DNA from: Deltaproteobacteria bacterium
Lineage (GTDB): Bacteria; Desulfobacterota; Dissulfuribacteria; Dissulfuribacterales; DYLC01
Assembly (NCBI GenBank): GCA_028695735.1
Contig: JAQVIJ010000004.1
Coordinates: forward strand, 1 to 64,000
Reading direction: 5' to 3'
Length of the DNA: 64,000 nt
Position numbers and translations under genes: made by a program. The notes under the pieces are model-generated. The model searched no databases. It was not told the origin of the DNA and saw only the letters and a program-made list of their open reading frames with translations. Below are positions 8,709 to 17,716 of this stretch, one piece after another. How positions within the stretch are numbered: position 1 is the stretch's first letter; every line of letters starts with the position of its first letter.

Positions 8709-11171
8709 TTATTTATTCCTGCCCATCTTGCCAAAGAGGAGCGCAAGTGCTGCCCAGCCGCATAGAAATACAGCGCCTAAGTCGTGCAGTGTAAAGGCGA
8801 TCTGTCGAGTGTTTATGGAGTCGCTGAACAGCAATATGGCTGCTGTCAGCGCCATGAAGAGCACGCCGCAAACGGCAGTCCAGTACCAGATACTCCTCGC
8901 AGCCTTTGCCCTCAAAATGCTGTAGATGACCGCTGCCAGAAACACCAGCCCTGCCAATGTATGGAATTTGCCAAGCATATCCACCAGTTGGGAGGTCAGT
9001 ATCTCTTCTCCAATGATGATCAAACCTGGCCCTGCCACGGCTATGAGCAGTATGGCGATCATCAGCCCGTGAGTGGTGGAGAGGCAAATACTCTGCGGCA
9101 GAGTGAGGGTATGGCCCGTTGTCATCAGAAAGACGGCAGCCGCAATCAGTGCGCTTAAAATGACCACCAACAGCGTCTTTCCCAGCCATTCATGGCGTAT
9201 GGCCCCCATCCAGACTCCAAATTCAGAGAGCCCAAGGAGTTGTGCATTGGTGGTATAAAGCGTTTCTGCATTGGGGCCGGTAAAGGGTTTCAGCATCACC
9301 TTTTGATTCCAGAAGTTGGATTTCAGGCTGTGGCAGTCCGTGCAGCCACCTGAGCCCAAGGCGCTGGCCGCTGGCAGGATATCGTGGCTGAGCTTGAAGA
9401 CCGAGGAGTATGGCGTATATTCCCAGGGCTGCGGTTTAAAGGGCAGGGGCCTCCATGTGACTCCATCTGTTGTGTACTCACTGCCTGAAACCAGTATCAC
9501 ATCCTTGTTTTCCAGGTCTTCGCCGGCCTTTTGTAGATAACGGGCCATGGCCTTGAGCAAGGCCTGTATCTCCTCAGGTCTATTCAATTCCGCTGCGCCA
9601 TCCTGATTGTCGTCCTGAATGGAGGCCAGTTCAGGGTAGTTGTTTTTAGGGTCATCCCTGTGCGCCTTCCACACGGCGAACAGGTCCTTCATAAATGGCT
9701 GGCCGATGTGTTGGCCGTCTTTGGTGAGAGTGGCCACCCAGATGCTGTAGATGCGATTCATGGGATAGATGCGGCCTTTATACCAGATGCGCACTGGTTC
9801 ATAGAGAAACAGGGGCTGGTGCTCAGAGGTGGCAAGGCTGGCCTCGCCATAGAGGTTCCATGGCTTCATGTCAGGGCCATAAAAGGTCCAGATGCGTTTA
9901 CCAGGGGCCTCTATGCGAGGGACATCGTTAAACACGGTGCTGTCCTGAATAAGGGCGGCCTTGGCCTGCCTTTGGGGTATGTGGCAGGTCTGACAGGCTA
10001 TTTTTTCCAGGTGTCGCGAGGGCAGGCCATAGTGTTTGGGAATGGGTGCCTTGAGAAGACCTGTCATGTGACAGTCCTCGCAGGTGCGCATGGTGTTGTT
10101 CAGGTCCTTTCTGACCAGGCCTGTTGGGTCGTCACCCTTTCCGATCTGGTGCATCTCCTGGCCATTTATGCGCGCATCCTTGGCCTTTTTGCCCGTCACA
10201 TGGCAGTCCACGCAACGCACTCCAGCCTTCAGATGCACATCGGTCCTTTCGCTGTAGATGGCCCCTTTTTTCTTCCAATCCGGTTCCTTGTGGCAGTTTA
10301 GGCAGACCTCTGATGCAGGCTCTCTCACCATGTGCAAAGAGACCTCTCCAGAGGGCAGAAACAGCTCTTTTCTGTAGGTGAGCACGGGGGTTTCACCCTT
10401 TTTCACCTGGTCCTGCACTGTGGCAAGGCCTGCGCCTGCCGTGGCCGCCCAGCGAAAGTTCTGTGCTGCTATCTGTTTGGCACGCTCTGAGTAGTTATAA
10501 GCAGGCATGTGGCAGAGCAGGCAATCCGCCTCCAAGACGCCGGTGGCCGCCCAGTTGGCCTTGAAATAGTCTCCGTCCAGGCGGTTGTCTCCGTTGGGCT
10601 GAATGTGATTGGACTCATCTGAAGCAAATTGGTCATATCTGTGGCCGTTTCTATCATATTCTGCTGGCCCTCCGCCTGGATGGCAGGCGCCGCAGGCAGT
10701 TACGAATTCAAAGGATGTGAGGTCGATCTCCCTGGGGCTTTTGTTTTCCTTTTTCGCCAACTGGCGATAATTGGGGGCGGCGCTTCAGTAGCGGCCTCCA
10801 TATTGGCCGGGGCTGCGCATCCATGGGTAGATGGCCGCCATTTCTGAAGAGACCCGCTCGTCCTTGCCTTGTTGAAAATGATAGCCGCTGGTGATGCGGT
10901 CATAGTCGTGGCATCTGCCACAGGTCTTTTTGGGGCTGTAGGGCTTGTCTGTATTCATATCCTTTGATGGGTCTATGACCGCCCCGTCTTCTGTCAACAG
11001 ATGAAACGGCGGGCATACAGACATAAAGCTACGCCTGGCCGTTTCCTGAGCAGAGCGTTCCTCCACTCTTGCATGGAGGTCCATGGCAAGGGATGTCTGC
11101 CATGAAGAGATTACAATGAGGGTAATCAGGTGCCAAAGGATCAAATGTGGCAGGGAGGAGCGAGTGGGCAT
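8709..11171 (-). CDS. extKL: ExtKL-like octaheme c-type cytochrome, predicted selenoprotein with membrane domain
   Basis: The frame runs from ATG 11171 (GGAGGG ribosome site) to 8709 with a single in-frame TGA at 10785-10787; reading through it gives 820 residues. Seen: N-terminal signal anchor; eight CxxCH motifs (CGRCH before the TGA; CGACH, CLLCH, CLNCH, CVDCH, CEDCH, CQTCH, CTDCH after it); then about five membrane helices with histidines (THGLMI, KFHTLAGL, TLHDLGAV) that could bind b-haem. The TGA is followed at 17-31 nt by the hairpin UCGCC-AGUU-GGCGA, with G second in the loop. Residues around the TGA read SPGQYGGRY-U-SAAPNY. Family knowledge: ExtKL of Geobacter-type selenite/tellurite or metal-reduction loci is described as a multihaem (seleno)protein; I assign it from memory and context. 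Alternatives: nonsense mutation or sequencing error. Confidence 0.68.
10754..10767 (-). promoter_or_regulatory. Candidate bacterial SECIS hairpin for ExtKL
   Basis: Perfect 5-bp stem (UCGCC/GGCGA) with tetraloop AGUU. The loop begins 23 nt after the in-frame UGA and has G within its first two positions, both within published bacterial SECIS limits as I know them. Confidence 0.5.
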
Positions 11172-11588
11172 ATTGGGGGTTCCCTCCAATCAAAGGTGAG
11201 CCTTGCAAAATCGTCTTTCCTCGCGTCTTGTTCCCGAACGAAGATTCTAATTTTTCAAGGCTTCCGAAGCTATTCGATTTTGTAAAGAATAAAACAACAT
11301 TGTTTGATATGTCAAGCTTTTTGTTTCGCATGTAGTCAGCCCATAATTTGTCTTGAGTTTAGATAATCTTGCCAATTGTCAATATATTCTCGCCGAATGG
11401 CAAGATTAACTTGCCTATAGTCCATTGGAGTTGGACAGTTGGCGTTGTGAGCATGGAAAATATGCGTAGAATGGCCTCAAAAGCCCATATTAAATTAAAA
11501 AGGAGGTGAGACAGAAAGATATAAAATTGATTTTATGCGTTCGGCAGTTACTGAAGTATGAATCTCAATTTCATTTAGGAGGGCAGTC
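11172..11588. promoter_or_regulatory. Divergent extKL / extI intergenic region
   Basis: 417 bases without a gene. It holds (i) a repeat of the second intergenic family at 11196-11266, close to the extKL start; (ii) an 11-bp perfect inverted repeat, TAATCTTGCCA at 11364-11374 and its complement at 11398-11408, spaced by 23 bases, a candidate operator or hairpin; (iii) a TTGATATGTCAAG sequence at about 11308-11320 that is FNR-like but too short between half-sites; (iv) a GGAGGTGAG purine tract at 11502 with no frame following it; (v) the extI ribosome site AGGAGGG. No clear -10/-35 pair is chosen. Confidence 0.5.
11196..11266. repeat. Intergenic palindromic repeat, family 2, copy 1
   Basis: Left arm GAGCCTTGCAAAATCG, right arm TCTAATTTTTCAAGGCTTCC; the ends are inverted repeats with the family consensus GGAAGCCTTGAAAAATT. 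Confidence 0.6.
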
Positions 11589-12974
11589 ATGTTAAAAAAC
11601 AAAAAGATGGTATTGGCAGTGTTTGCAACCATGGGTTGTTTGGCGGCCACGCAGGCCAGCGCAGGCCCAGTGATAGAGTTTGGAGATAATGGCGAAAGTT
11701 ACTTGCAGCTGGATGTCAAATTTCAGGGCATAGCTGATTTCACAGACTTTGGTTCCGGCAAGGACGGAGAGGATTCCCGCATGGACCTCTATCTGCGCAG
11801 GGCTCGTATCGTGTTTACAGGTATGCTGAATGATACCTGGGGCGCCAAGTTTCAGACCTGCGGCGGTACCAGTGCAACCCGTAATTTCGGCGGTGGTGGA
11901 TACGAACTGGCCAAGTCCAATGAAAAGAACAATTCACAGATTCGTCTGACGGATGGCTATCTCATAGGGCTTTTGGACGATGCCTTCAATATCAAGGTGG
12001 GTCTTACCAAGATACCCCTGACCAGGGCCAATCTGGATGAGTGCTTCAACCCCCTTACACATGAGCGTTCAGCCTTTGTGTACTCACCGTACGGCACTGA
12101 CGCCACCAAAAACAGCCGTGATATGGGTATAGTGGCATCAGGTAACTTCGTTGGCAACCATTTGAAATACTTTGCGGCTATTATGGAGGGTCGCGAGGGT
12201 TCATCACGGTTTTATAACCCCTTTGTAGATAAGACCTTTACCTCTTCCCCAGAACCTGACAGCAATTTTGATTATGTGTTTAGACTGCACTATTCCTTCC
12301 TGAAACCGGAAAGCGGGCCCACTGCTATGGGTTATAAAGGGACTTATCTGGGCAAAAAGGGGCCTATCCTGACCCTGGGTGGTGCTGTGGCATACGAGCC
12401 TGATGCGGCCTATAAGAACACCAGACCCAAGGGGGCATCCGGCACACCTGACTTCCTGTTGGCCACGGTCTTAAATGACGATAAGGTGGATTACAAGGCC
12501 TACACAGCAGATGTCTTCTTTGAGTACCCAATGGCAGACATGGGCACCCTGACTGCTACCGGTCTGTGGCTGAAGGTGGATTTCGACGACGCCTATAAGA
12601 CAGCCCGGGCCATTGCAGACCTGAACACCATTGTGGGCGGCGCTACCGGCCAAAGGGAAGGCGGTTATGTGAAGGCAGGTTATATCCTTCCATACACAGT
12701 GGGCTCCAAGGGCCTGGTACAGCCGTTTGCCCGTTACGAGAAGTGGGATGTGGCCAGTTTTCTCGGTGTTGATAACCAGACGGTTAAACAATACGGTATA
12801 GGCGCCAATTATTTTGTCCGGGGGGATGATAGCGTCAGGTTTACCTTTGAATACTACAGGACGGACTTCGACAAGAAGACCAAGCTGGGTGATTACCTGG
12901 ATCAGACCACGCCTGGTTCCAAACTCTACGATGGTTATAACACATTTACATTGATGTTTATGGTTGTAATTTGA
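11589..12974 (+). CDS. extI: Outer-membrane porin, ExtI-like
   Basis: 461 residues with a Sec signal (MLKNKKMVLAVFATMGCLAA...ASA|GP). The mature part alternates short amphipathic strands typical of a beta-barrel (SYLQLDVKFQGIADF, RMDLYLRRARIVFTG, FEYPMADMGTLTATGLWLKV) and ends in an aromatic/hydrophobic C-terminal strand (NTFTLMFMVVI). It resembles phosphate-selective porin O/P-like barrels. Gene order next to the octaheme cytochrome and the small ExtJ-like protein is that of ext loci, where a porin of this size is predicted to form the outer-membrane conduit. One Cys (FQTCGG) in the barrel is unusual. Symbol given by context and general likeness. Confidence 0.7.
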   Translation: MLKNKKMVLAVFATMGCLAATQASAGPVIEFGDNGESYLQLDVKFQGIADFTDFGSGKDGEDSRMDLYLRRARIVFTGMLNDTWGAKFQTCGGTSATRNFGGGGYELAKSNEKNNSQIRLTDGYLIGLLDDAFNIKVGLTKIPLTRANLDECFNPLTHERSAFVYSPYGTDATKNSRDMGIVASGNFVGNHLKYFAAIMEGREGSSRFYNPFVDKTFTSSPEPDSNFDYVFRLHYSFLKPESGPTAMGYKGTYLGKKGPILTLGGAVAYEPDAAYKNTRPKGASGTPDFLLATVLNDDKVDYKAYTADVFFEYPMADMGTLTATGLWLKVDFDDAYKTARAIADLNTIVGGATGQREGGYVKAGYILPYTVGSKGLVQPFARYEKWDVASFLGVDNQTVKQYGIGANYFVRGDDSVRFTFEYYRTDFDKKTKLGDYLDQTTPGSKLYDGYNTFTLMFMVVI

Positions 12975-13004
12975 TATTTTTCATGTAGCCTTCGAGCTGG
13001 AACG

Positions 13005-13041
13005 CCGTGGGCCTTCAGATGCCAGACTGAAACGCCCACGG
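13005..13041 (+). other. Hairpin between extI and extJ
   Basis: CCGTGGGC and its complement GCCCACGG, loop of 21 bases, followed by TTTCCTTTG. It may act as a weak terminator or as an RNA-stability structure separating expression of extI and extJ. Confidence 0.4.
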
Positions 13042-13107
13042 TTTCCTTTGTTTGAGGCTAAAGATGAACCTAGCCCATAGGCAAAAATTTGGCGTTAAGG
13101 GGGAAAT

Positions 13108-13491
13108 ATGCCCAAAAAAAAGGTCTTTGTCCTGTCTGCCTGCCTTTTATTGTGTGCGCAGACGGTTTCTGCTGAAGAACTTTTGATTCAGCTCAAGTCA
13201 GGTAATATCATCAAGGTCAAATATGAGGGTGTGGTGCAAGGCGTCTCCCTGGATGGGAAGACCGATGCAATAGAGGGTTTTCGCATAGAGGGCCAGAGAA
13301 TGTCTCCTGTGGCAGCCCCGTCTCCCAATCAGGCCCTTAATCAGACCCCTGGTCAGGCCCAGACAGCAGCAGTCCCTGCCGCCAGTGGGCAGCCTGTCTC
13401 CGAGGTCAAGCCAGCCAAGCCTGCAGAGAAAAAGGATGCAGGAGAGGGCTGGTTTAAGTTGAAATGGGCACCGCCTAAGTCAGAGGATTGA
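13108..13491 (+). CDS. extJ: Small exported protein, ExtJ-like
   Basis: 127 residues with a Sec signal (KVFVLSACLLLCAQTVSAEE). The mature protein begins with a short beta-rich module (LLIQLKSGNIIKVKYEGVVQ, GKTDAIEGFRI), followed by a Pro/Ala/Gln-rich linker and a positively charged end (WFKLKWAPPKSED). This layout matches small ExtJ proteins of ext loci as I remember them. Biochemical role unknown; presumed periplasmic partner of the porin/cytochrome conduit. The gene ends 20 bases before the convergent Crp/Fnr gene. Confidence 0.6.
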   Translation: MPKKKVFVLSACLLLCAQTVSAEELLIQLKSGNIIKVKYEGVVQGVSLDGKTDAIEGFRIEGQRMSPVAAPSPNQALNQTPGQAQTAAVPAASGQPVSEVKPAKPAEKKDAGEGWFKLKWAPPKSED

Positions 13492-13510
13492 GGTGGTATC
13501 GCGAAGGTAA

Positions 13511-14203
13511 TCAGCAGGTCTTGCAGCCCTCACCAGAGAGGATAGCCCTCAGATGGAATGGTTTTGAGACATGTATGCGTTTTTTCTTCATGGTCAGGGC
13601 ACCATCTTCTTTTAGCTGGCTGATGACCCGTGCCACTGTTCGTTTGCTCTGGCCTGAGGTGGTTGCAAGTTGTTCCTGGTTCAGGTTGCAGATCAGATCC
13701 CCGTCCTTGTCTGTGGTGCTGTTATAGAGGATGATCTTGGCTATGTGTTCCAATGGGGATTTGATGGTCAGATTTGTGACCTTGTCTGTGTACTCTATGA
13801 CCCTGCGGGAAAGGCATCTCAGCAAGGCATAGGGAAACTCCGCATATTCTTTGGCGAGTTTTTCAAACACAGGCTTGCTCAGGGTATAACAGAGGGAATC
13901 CTCTACGGCCTCGGCATAGAGGTGTGCCGCTCCTGTGATAAGAGTGGGGACACAGAAGATTTCATTGGGATATATGAACCAGATGGTGACCTTGTCTCCT
14001 GCCTCGTTTAGTTTGTATGCCTCCACCAAACCTATCTCTAAAAGAAAGATGCTATCTATGGTGTCTCCCTCAGAATATATGATCTCACCCTTGTTATACT
14101 GGTGTTTTTGTAGATTCTGTTTTATGATGGATAATACCGAATCTGATAGCATGGAAAATGCCGGTATGGATTTTAAAAAATCATACAACGCATCTTTCTC
14201 CAT
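13511..14203 (-). CDS. Crp/Fnr family transcriptional regulator
   Basis: 230 residues from the ATG at 14203, chosen because GGGAGGG lies 5-11 bases upstream. N-terminal cyclic-nucleotide-binding fold (about 15-125: QYNKGEIIYSEGDTIDSIFL, PNEIFCVPTLITG), a dimerisation helix, and a C-terminal helix-turn-helix (about 175-200: EQLATTSGQSKRTVARVISQ). There is no FNR-type Cys set in the N-terminus, so it is not an obvious iron-sulfur oxygen sensor; cysteines occur mainly near the C-terminus (GEGCKTC). It lies between the ext and ttr-like loci and is divergent from the PhnD-like gene with 163 bases between them; it could control either. Confidence 0.88.
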   Translation of the reverse strand: MEKDALYDFLKSIPAFSMLSDSVLSIIKQNLQKHQYNKGEIIYSEGDTIDSIFLLEIGLVEAYKLNEAGDKVTIWFIYPNEIFCVPTLITGAAHLYAEAVEDSLCYTLSKPVFEKLAKEYAEFPYALLRCLSRRVIEYTDKVTNLTIKSPLEHIAKIILYNSTTDKDGDLICNLNQEQLATTSGQSKRTVARVISQLKEDGALTMKKKRIHVSKPFHLRAILSGEGCKTC

Positions 14204-14366
14204 ATTTTTCCCTCCCTGTGGTCCCATCGCCCTTGCAAATCTGATGCTGTTGTCATAAATAAGATGAGTTTCCATAAGTTATAATTGGTTGCGCCCTTTA
14301 ATACAAGGCCCATGTTTTTATTTTGAAACACCTTTCGTCAGCCATCTTTTTATTTTAGGAAGCATT

Positions 14367-15320
14367 ATGGCCAGGAACTATAGAGGTTATGAGGGGATTC
14401 GGCTGTGTCTGATGGCCCTTTTGTGTTGTTTATTGGCGGTCGCCTGCAATGACCTGTCGAGAAAGGAAGGAGGCAATGCAAACGGCCCTCAAGAGGCGGC
14501 CGATGTCATTAGATTGGACAAGCTTTCACCTATCCCTTCCAAAAAACAGATGGATTCCGGGCCGCCCCTTCGAGTGGCCGTAGCGGCGATACTGTCCCCT
14601 GAAGGGACAGTGGAGTCCTATTCTCCGCTTTTGAGATATCTCGAAGCGGTCACAGGCAGACCCGTAAAACTCATTCAAAAAAAGACCTATGGCGAGGTAA
14701 ACGAGATGGTAGTTTCAAGTCAAGTGGACCTGGCCTTCATCTGTACCGGTGCCTATTTCAAGGAGACAGACAGACAGAAAATGAAGCTCCTGGTGACCCC
14801 TCAAATAAATGGCAAGGATACCTATCGGGCAGTTGTCATCGTACCTGCCTCTTCTTCAGTGCAGGAGTTTTCTCAGCTGAGGGATAAGGTGTTCGCCTTT
14901 ACGGATCCCATGTCAAATACGGGTTACCTGTATCCCATGACCATCTTGGATGGGCTGGGTGAGCGGGCGGATGTGTTTTTCAAACGCACCTTTTTTACCT
15001 ATAGTCATGACAGGGCCATTGAGGCGGTGGCGAATGGTCTGGCTGATGGTGCATCAGTGGATGAGATAGTTTATACACATGCCATTCAAAAAAGGCCTGA
15101 GTTGGTCAAGCGATTGAAGGTGATTCATACATCTCAGGAATTCGGTATGCCGCCTGTGGTGGTGCCGGCGGAGACTGACCCCAGTGTCTCTAATGCCTTG
15201 CAGGATATATTTTTGCATATGCATGAGAATCAAGATGGCAAAAAGGTCTTGACTGCCATTGGAGTGGAGCGTTTTTTGGAGCCCAATCCCTTGAACTATA
15301 AGTTGGCGCCCAATGGATAG
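14367..15320 (+). CDS. PhnD-like periplasmic binding lipoprotein (probable sensor partner)
   Basis: 317 residues from ATG 14367 (AGGAAG ribosome site). Lipobox LAVAC puts the acylated Cys at residue 27. The mature part is a type-2 periplasmic binding protein of the PhnD/phosphonate-binding class: LRVAVAAILSPEGTVESYSP, VNEMVVSSQVDLAFICTGAY, FTDPMSNTGYLYPM. No ABC permease or ATPase follows; a histidine kinase gene starts 6 bases after the stop. In TtrS and related thiosulfate/tetrathionate sensors a PhnD-like domain is fused to the kinase. Here it appears as a separate lipoprotein, so it probably binds a sulfur oxyanion and presents it to the kinase. Ligand is inferred. Confidence 0.8.
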   Translation: MARNYRGYEGIRLCLMALLCCLLAVACNDLSRKEGGNANGPQEAADVIRLDKLSPIPSKKQMDSGPPLRVAVAAILSPEGTVESYSPLLRYLEAVTGRPVKLIQKKTYGEVNEMVVSSQVDLAFICTGAYFKETDRQKMKLLVTPQINGKDTYRAVVIVPASSSVQEFSQLRDKVFAFTDPMSNTGYLYPMTILDGLGERADVFFKRTFFTYSHDRAIEAVANGLADGASVDEIVYTHAIQKRPELVKRLKVIHTSQEFGMPPVVVPAETDPSVSNALQDIFLHMHENQDGKKVLTAIGVERFLEPNPLNYKLAPNG

Positions 15321-15326
15321 GCCTCT

Positions 15327-16784
15327 ATGACCGAGTGGTGGAACAACCTAAAGGCGTGGCTCAGTATTTTTTGGGCCCATGCCGATGCTGTACCCATCCG
15401 CATAAAGATCATGGGGATGGTGGCTGGGACTGCCTTTTTGGTGGGGGGATGGTCCATCTTTCAGGTGAATGAGGTGATGAAACAGGAGGCTGAGCGTCAG
15501 TGCCATGATATGAGTATCGCCTTGGCCAGTGAATTGGCTGTAAGGGCACAGGAATATGTCTTGTTAAATGATCTCTTGGGGTTGACACAGCTTCTGAAAA
15601 ACGCGGTCAAGAACCTGCCGGATCTCCGTTATGCCTTTGTGCTGGATAACCATGGAGAGGTGATTGCCCATTCCTTTGAAGGCGGTTTCCCGTTGGATCT
15701 GCTGAAGGTGGAGCATGGCATATCGCCGGCTGTAGAGTCCCTTGCCATTAAAACCAATGAGGGACAGGTGTGGGATGCCGTTATCCCCATTTTAAAGGGT
15801 GAGGGAGGGCTGTTACGGGCAGGCGTCTCGGAAAGGCGCTCAGAGACTGCCAGATTATCCCTTTTGAACGCCTTGATGCTGACCACTATAGTGGTTGCAG
15901 GTCTGGGCATCCTCTTTTCAGGACTTTTGACCTGGCTTTTAACCAGGCCGTTAAAGGAGTTGGTGAACTTTACACGCATGTTAAAGACAAGGGATTTTTC
16001 AGCGAGGGTGACACGAATAACCGACGATGAGATAGGCCAATTGGCGGCTGCCTTCAATGAGATGGCTGCACAGTTAGAGATGGCTGAAAGGGTTAGGCAA
16101 GATGCTGATGCCATGCGCAGTGGTTTTTTACAAAAGGTGATTCTGGCCCAGGAAGAGGAGCGAAAGCGCATTGCCTGTGAGCTTCACGATCAAACCGCTC
16201 AGTCTCTGGCCTTTTTGATGTTGGAGTTGCGTATTCTGGAACAGGCCCAGGACCAAGCCGCCATAAATGCCAGCATCGGACGGCTTCGTCAGGCCCTTAC
16301 ACAGGAATTGAATTCCATTCGCAACATGGCTATGGAGTTAAGGCCATTGGTACTGGATGATATGGGTGTCAGTGCGGCCATCGAAAGCTATGTAAGGCGT
16401 TTTGAAGAGGGCTATGGCATGAAAATAGACCTCTATCTCGATGGGTTTGATGGCATTCATCTGCCTTTTTATGTGGAGATAGCCCTTTATCGTATTGTGC
16501 AGGAGGCCATGTTGAATGTGGTGCGGCATGCAGCCGCATCCAATGTTACAGTGATAATTGAGCGGATAGAAAATGAGATACGCGGGGTGGTGGAGGACAA
16601 TGGCAGGGGTTTTGATGTGAGCTCTCTGGCTGCTACTCACAGATTCGGTATCTATGGTATGAAAGAGAGGGCACAATTGTTGGGCGGCAGTCTGTCGGTG
16701 GAGTCAGAGCCTGGGCAGGGTACCATGGTGAGTTTTGTCATTCCCATTCGACAGGTTTTTGCAGAAGATGCAAGACTGCCTTGA
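15327..16784 (+). CDS. Membrane histidine kinase, HisKA_3/NarX type (TtrS-like signalling half)
   Basis: 485 residues. TM1 about 26-45, a periplasmic domain of about 135 residues, TM2 about 181-204, HAMP about 205-255, dimerisation/phosphoacceptor helix with ELHDQ (His about 287), and an ATPase domain with the N box (EAMLNVVRHAA) and G box (VEDNGRGFD). The HisKA_3 class pairs with LuxR-type regulators, and one follows 32 bases downstream. Cotranscribed with the PhnD-like lipoprotein, which probably supplies ligand sensing. The kinase retains its own periplasmic domain, so it could also sense directly. Confidence 0.9.
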   Translation: MTEWWNNLKAWLSIFWAHADAVPIRIKIMGMVAGTAFLVGGWSIFQVNEVMKQEAERQCHDMSIALASELAVRAQEYVLLNDLLGLTQLLKNAVKNLPDLRYAFVLDNHGEVIAHSFEGGFPLDLLKVEHGISPAVESLAIKTNEGQVWDAVIPILKGEGGLLRAGVSERRSETARLSLLNALMLTTIVVAGLGILFSGLLTWLLTRPLKELVNFTRMLKTRDFSARVTRITDDEIGQLAAAFNEMAAQLEMAERVRQDADAMRSGFLQKVILAQEEERKRIACELHDQTAQSLAFLMLELRILEQAQDQAAINASIGRLRQALTQELNSIRNMAMELRPLVLDDMGVSAAIESYVRRFEEGYGMKIDLYLDGFDGIHLPFYVEIALYRIVQEAMLNVVRHAAASNVTVIIERIENEIRGVVEDNGRGFDVSSLAATHRFGIYGMKERAQLLGGSLSVESEPGQGTMVSFVIPIRQVFAEDARLP

Positions 16785-16816
16785 AAAACATGAGTGAGCC
16801 TGAAGGGGTCAATTAA

Positions 16817-17470
16817 ATGCCTATCATCAAAATTGCCTTGGTGGATGACCATGCCCTGCTTTTGGCAGGTCTGAAAATGCTCATCTCTGCTCAAGAGGAT
16901 ATGCGAGTAGTGGCAGAGGCGCAGACCGCTCAAGAGGCCTTGAAGGTCATTCCAGCAACAACACCTGATTGTATTTTATTGGACATCTCCCTTCCTGATA
17001 TGAGTGGCATGGAGCTCTTGCCCCTTTTGAAGGAAAGGCTGCCTTCAAGCCATATAATCCTGCTTACCATGCATGAGGACCAGCAATATCTCAAAAAAGG
17101 CATGGAGTTAGGGGCCAGTGGTTTTCTTTTGAAACGGGCTATGGATCAAGACCTTCTCTATGCCATTAGAACGGTTTATGGCGGCGGTATCTACATACAG
17201 CCCGATATGCTCAAATATATGGTCGGCAATAAGTCAGCCTCCGTTAATCCACAGGAAAAGGCCCTGGCCCTGTGGAATACCCTAAGTCCAAGGGAACAGG
17301 ATGTAATGATTCAATTGGCCAAGGGGTTTAGTAGCCGTGAGATAGCAGATGCATGTAATTTAAGTGAAAAGACCGTGGCCACCTATCGCTATCGCGGCTT
17401 TTTGAAGTTGGGCATCTCAAGGCGTTCAGAGCTGGTGGCCTTTGTGATGAAGATCGGCGTGCTGTCTTGA
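16817..17470 (+). CDS. LuxR/NarL-family response regulator (TtrR-like)
   Basis: 217 residues: receiver domain 1-120 with acidic pair DD at 10-11, phosphoacceptor Asp56 (CILLDISLPDMSG), and Lys near 107 (FLLKRAMD); C-terminal LuxR helix-turn-helix about 150-212 (LSPREQDVMIQLAKGFSSREIADACNLSEKTV is the characteristic stretch, given here in part). It is next to the cognate kinase and just upstream of the molybdoenzyme operon, whose promoter region contains a short inverted repeat (GTAAGA/TCTTAC at 17485-17501) that could be its target. Confidence 0.92.
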   Translation: MPIIKIALVDDHALLLAGLKMLISAQEDMRVVAEAQTAQEALKVIPATTPDCILLDISLPDMSGMELLPLLKERLPSSHIILLTMHEDQQYLKKGMELGASGFLLKRAMDQDLLYAIRTVYGGGIYIQPDMLKYMVGNKSASVNPQEKALALWNTLSPREQDVMIQLAKGFSSREIADACNLSEKTVATYRYRGFLKLGISRRSELVAFVMKIGVLS

Positions 17471-17716
17471 TCCTTTTCACCGTGTAAGAGAAATTCTTAC
17501 ATCCTTCAGGATTTTTTCTATCATTTCCTACGAAATTGTCTAATTTTCTCCGCTGGTCATTTTTCCTTCAAATGTTAAAAACAGACTGTATTCGTTGAGC
17601 CAGACAATGGATACAGGGATATGTGGTGTTTTTTATTATTGTTGCCTCCGAGAGGAGGGATGCGGCGGTCTCAATTTAGGACCGCCCTGTTTTGAATTCT
17701 TGAAAGGAGAAGAGAG
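17471..17716 (+). promoter_or_regulatory. Leader region of the ttr-like operon
   Basis: 246 bases without a gene. Contains the inverted repeat GTAAGA-n5-TCTTAC at 17485-17501 and, close to the start codon, two hairpins: CCTCC/GGAGG around 17645-17658 and GGCGGTC/GACCGCC at 17664-17686. The second lies about 30 bases before ttrB and could act as an attenuator or protect the mRNA. Ribosome site AAAGGAGAAG at 17701-17710. No confident sigma-70 boxes. Confidence 0.45.

Noticed and set aside
8709-11189. Two separate cytochrome genes (one-haem and seven-haem)
   Set aside because: The downstream frame has no start codon with a ribosome site near 10760 and is in the same frame as the upstream one; read-through of TGA is the simpler explanation.
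11302-11325. FNR/CRP box TTGATATGTCAAG
   Set aside because: The half-sites are too close for the canonical TTGAT-n4-ATCAA spacing; not reported as a site.
7543-13547. Identical 19-base string (CCCTCACCAGAGAGGATAG) at about 7543 and 13528
   Set aside because: It lies in two unrelated coding regions with no flanking similarity; probably chance.
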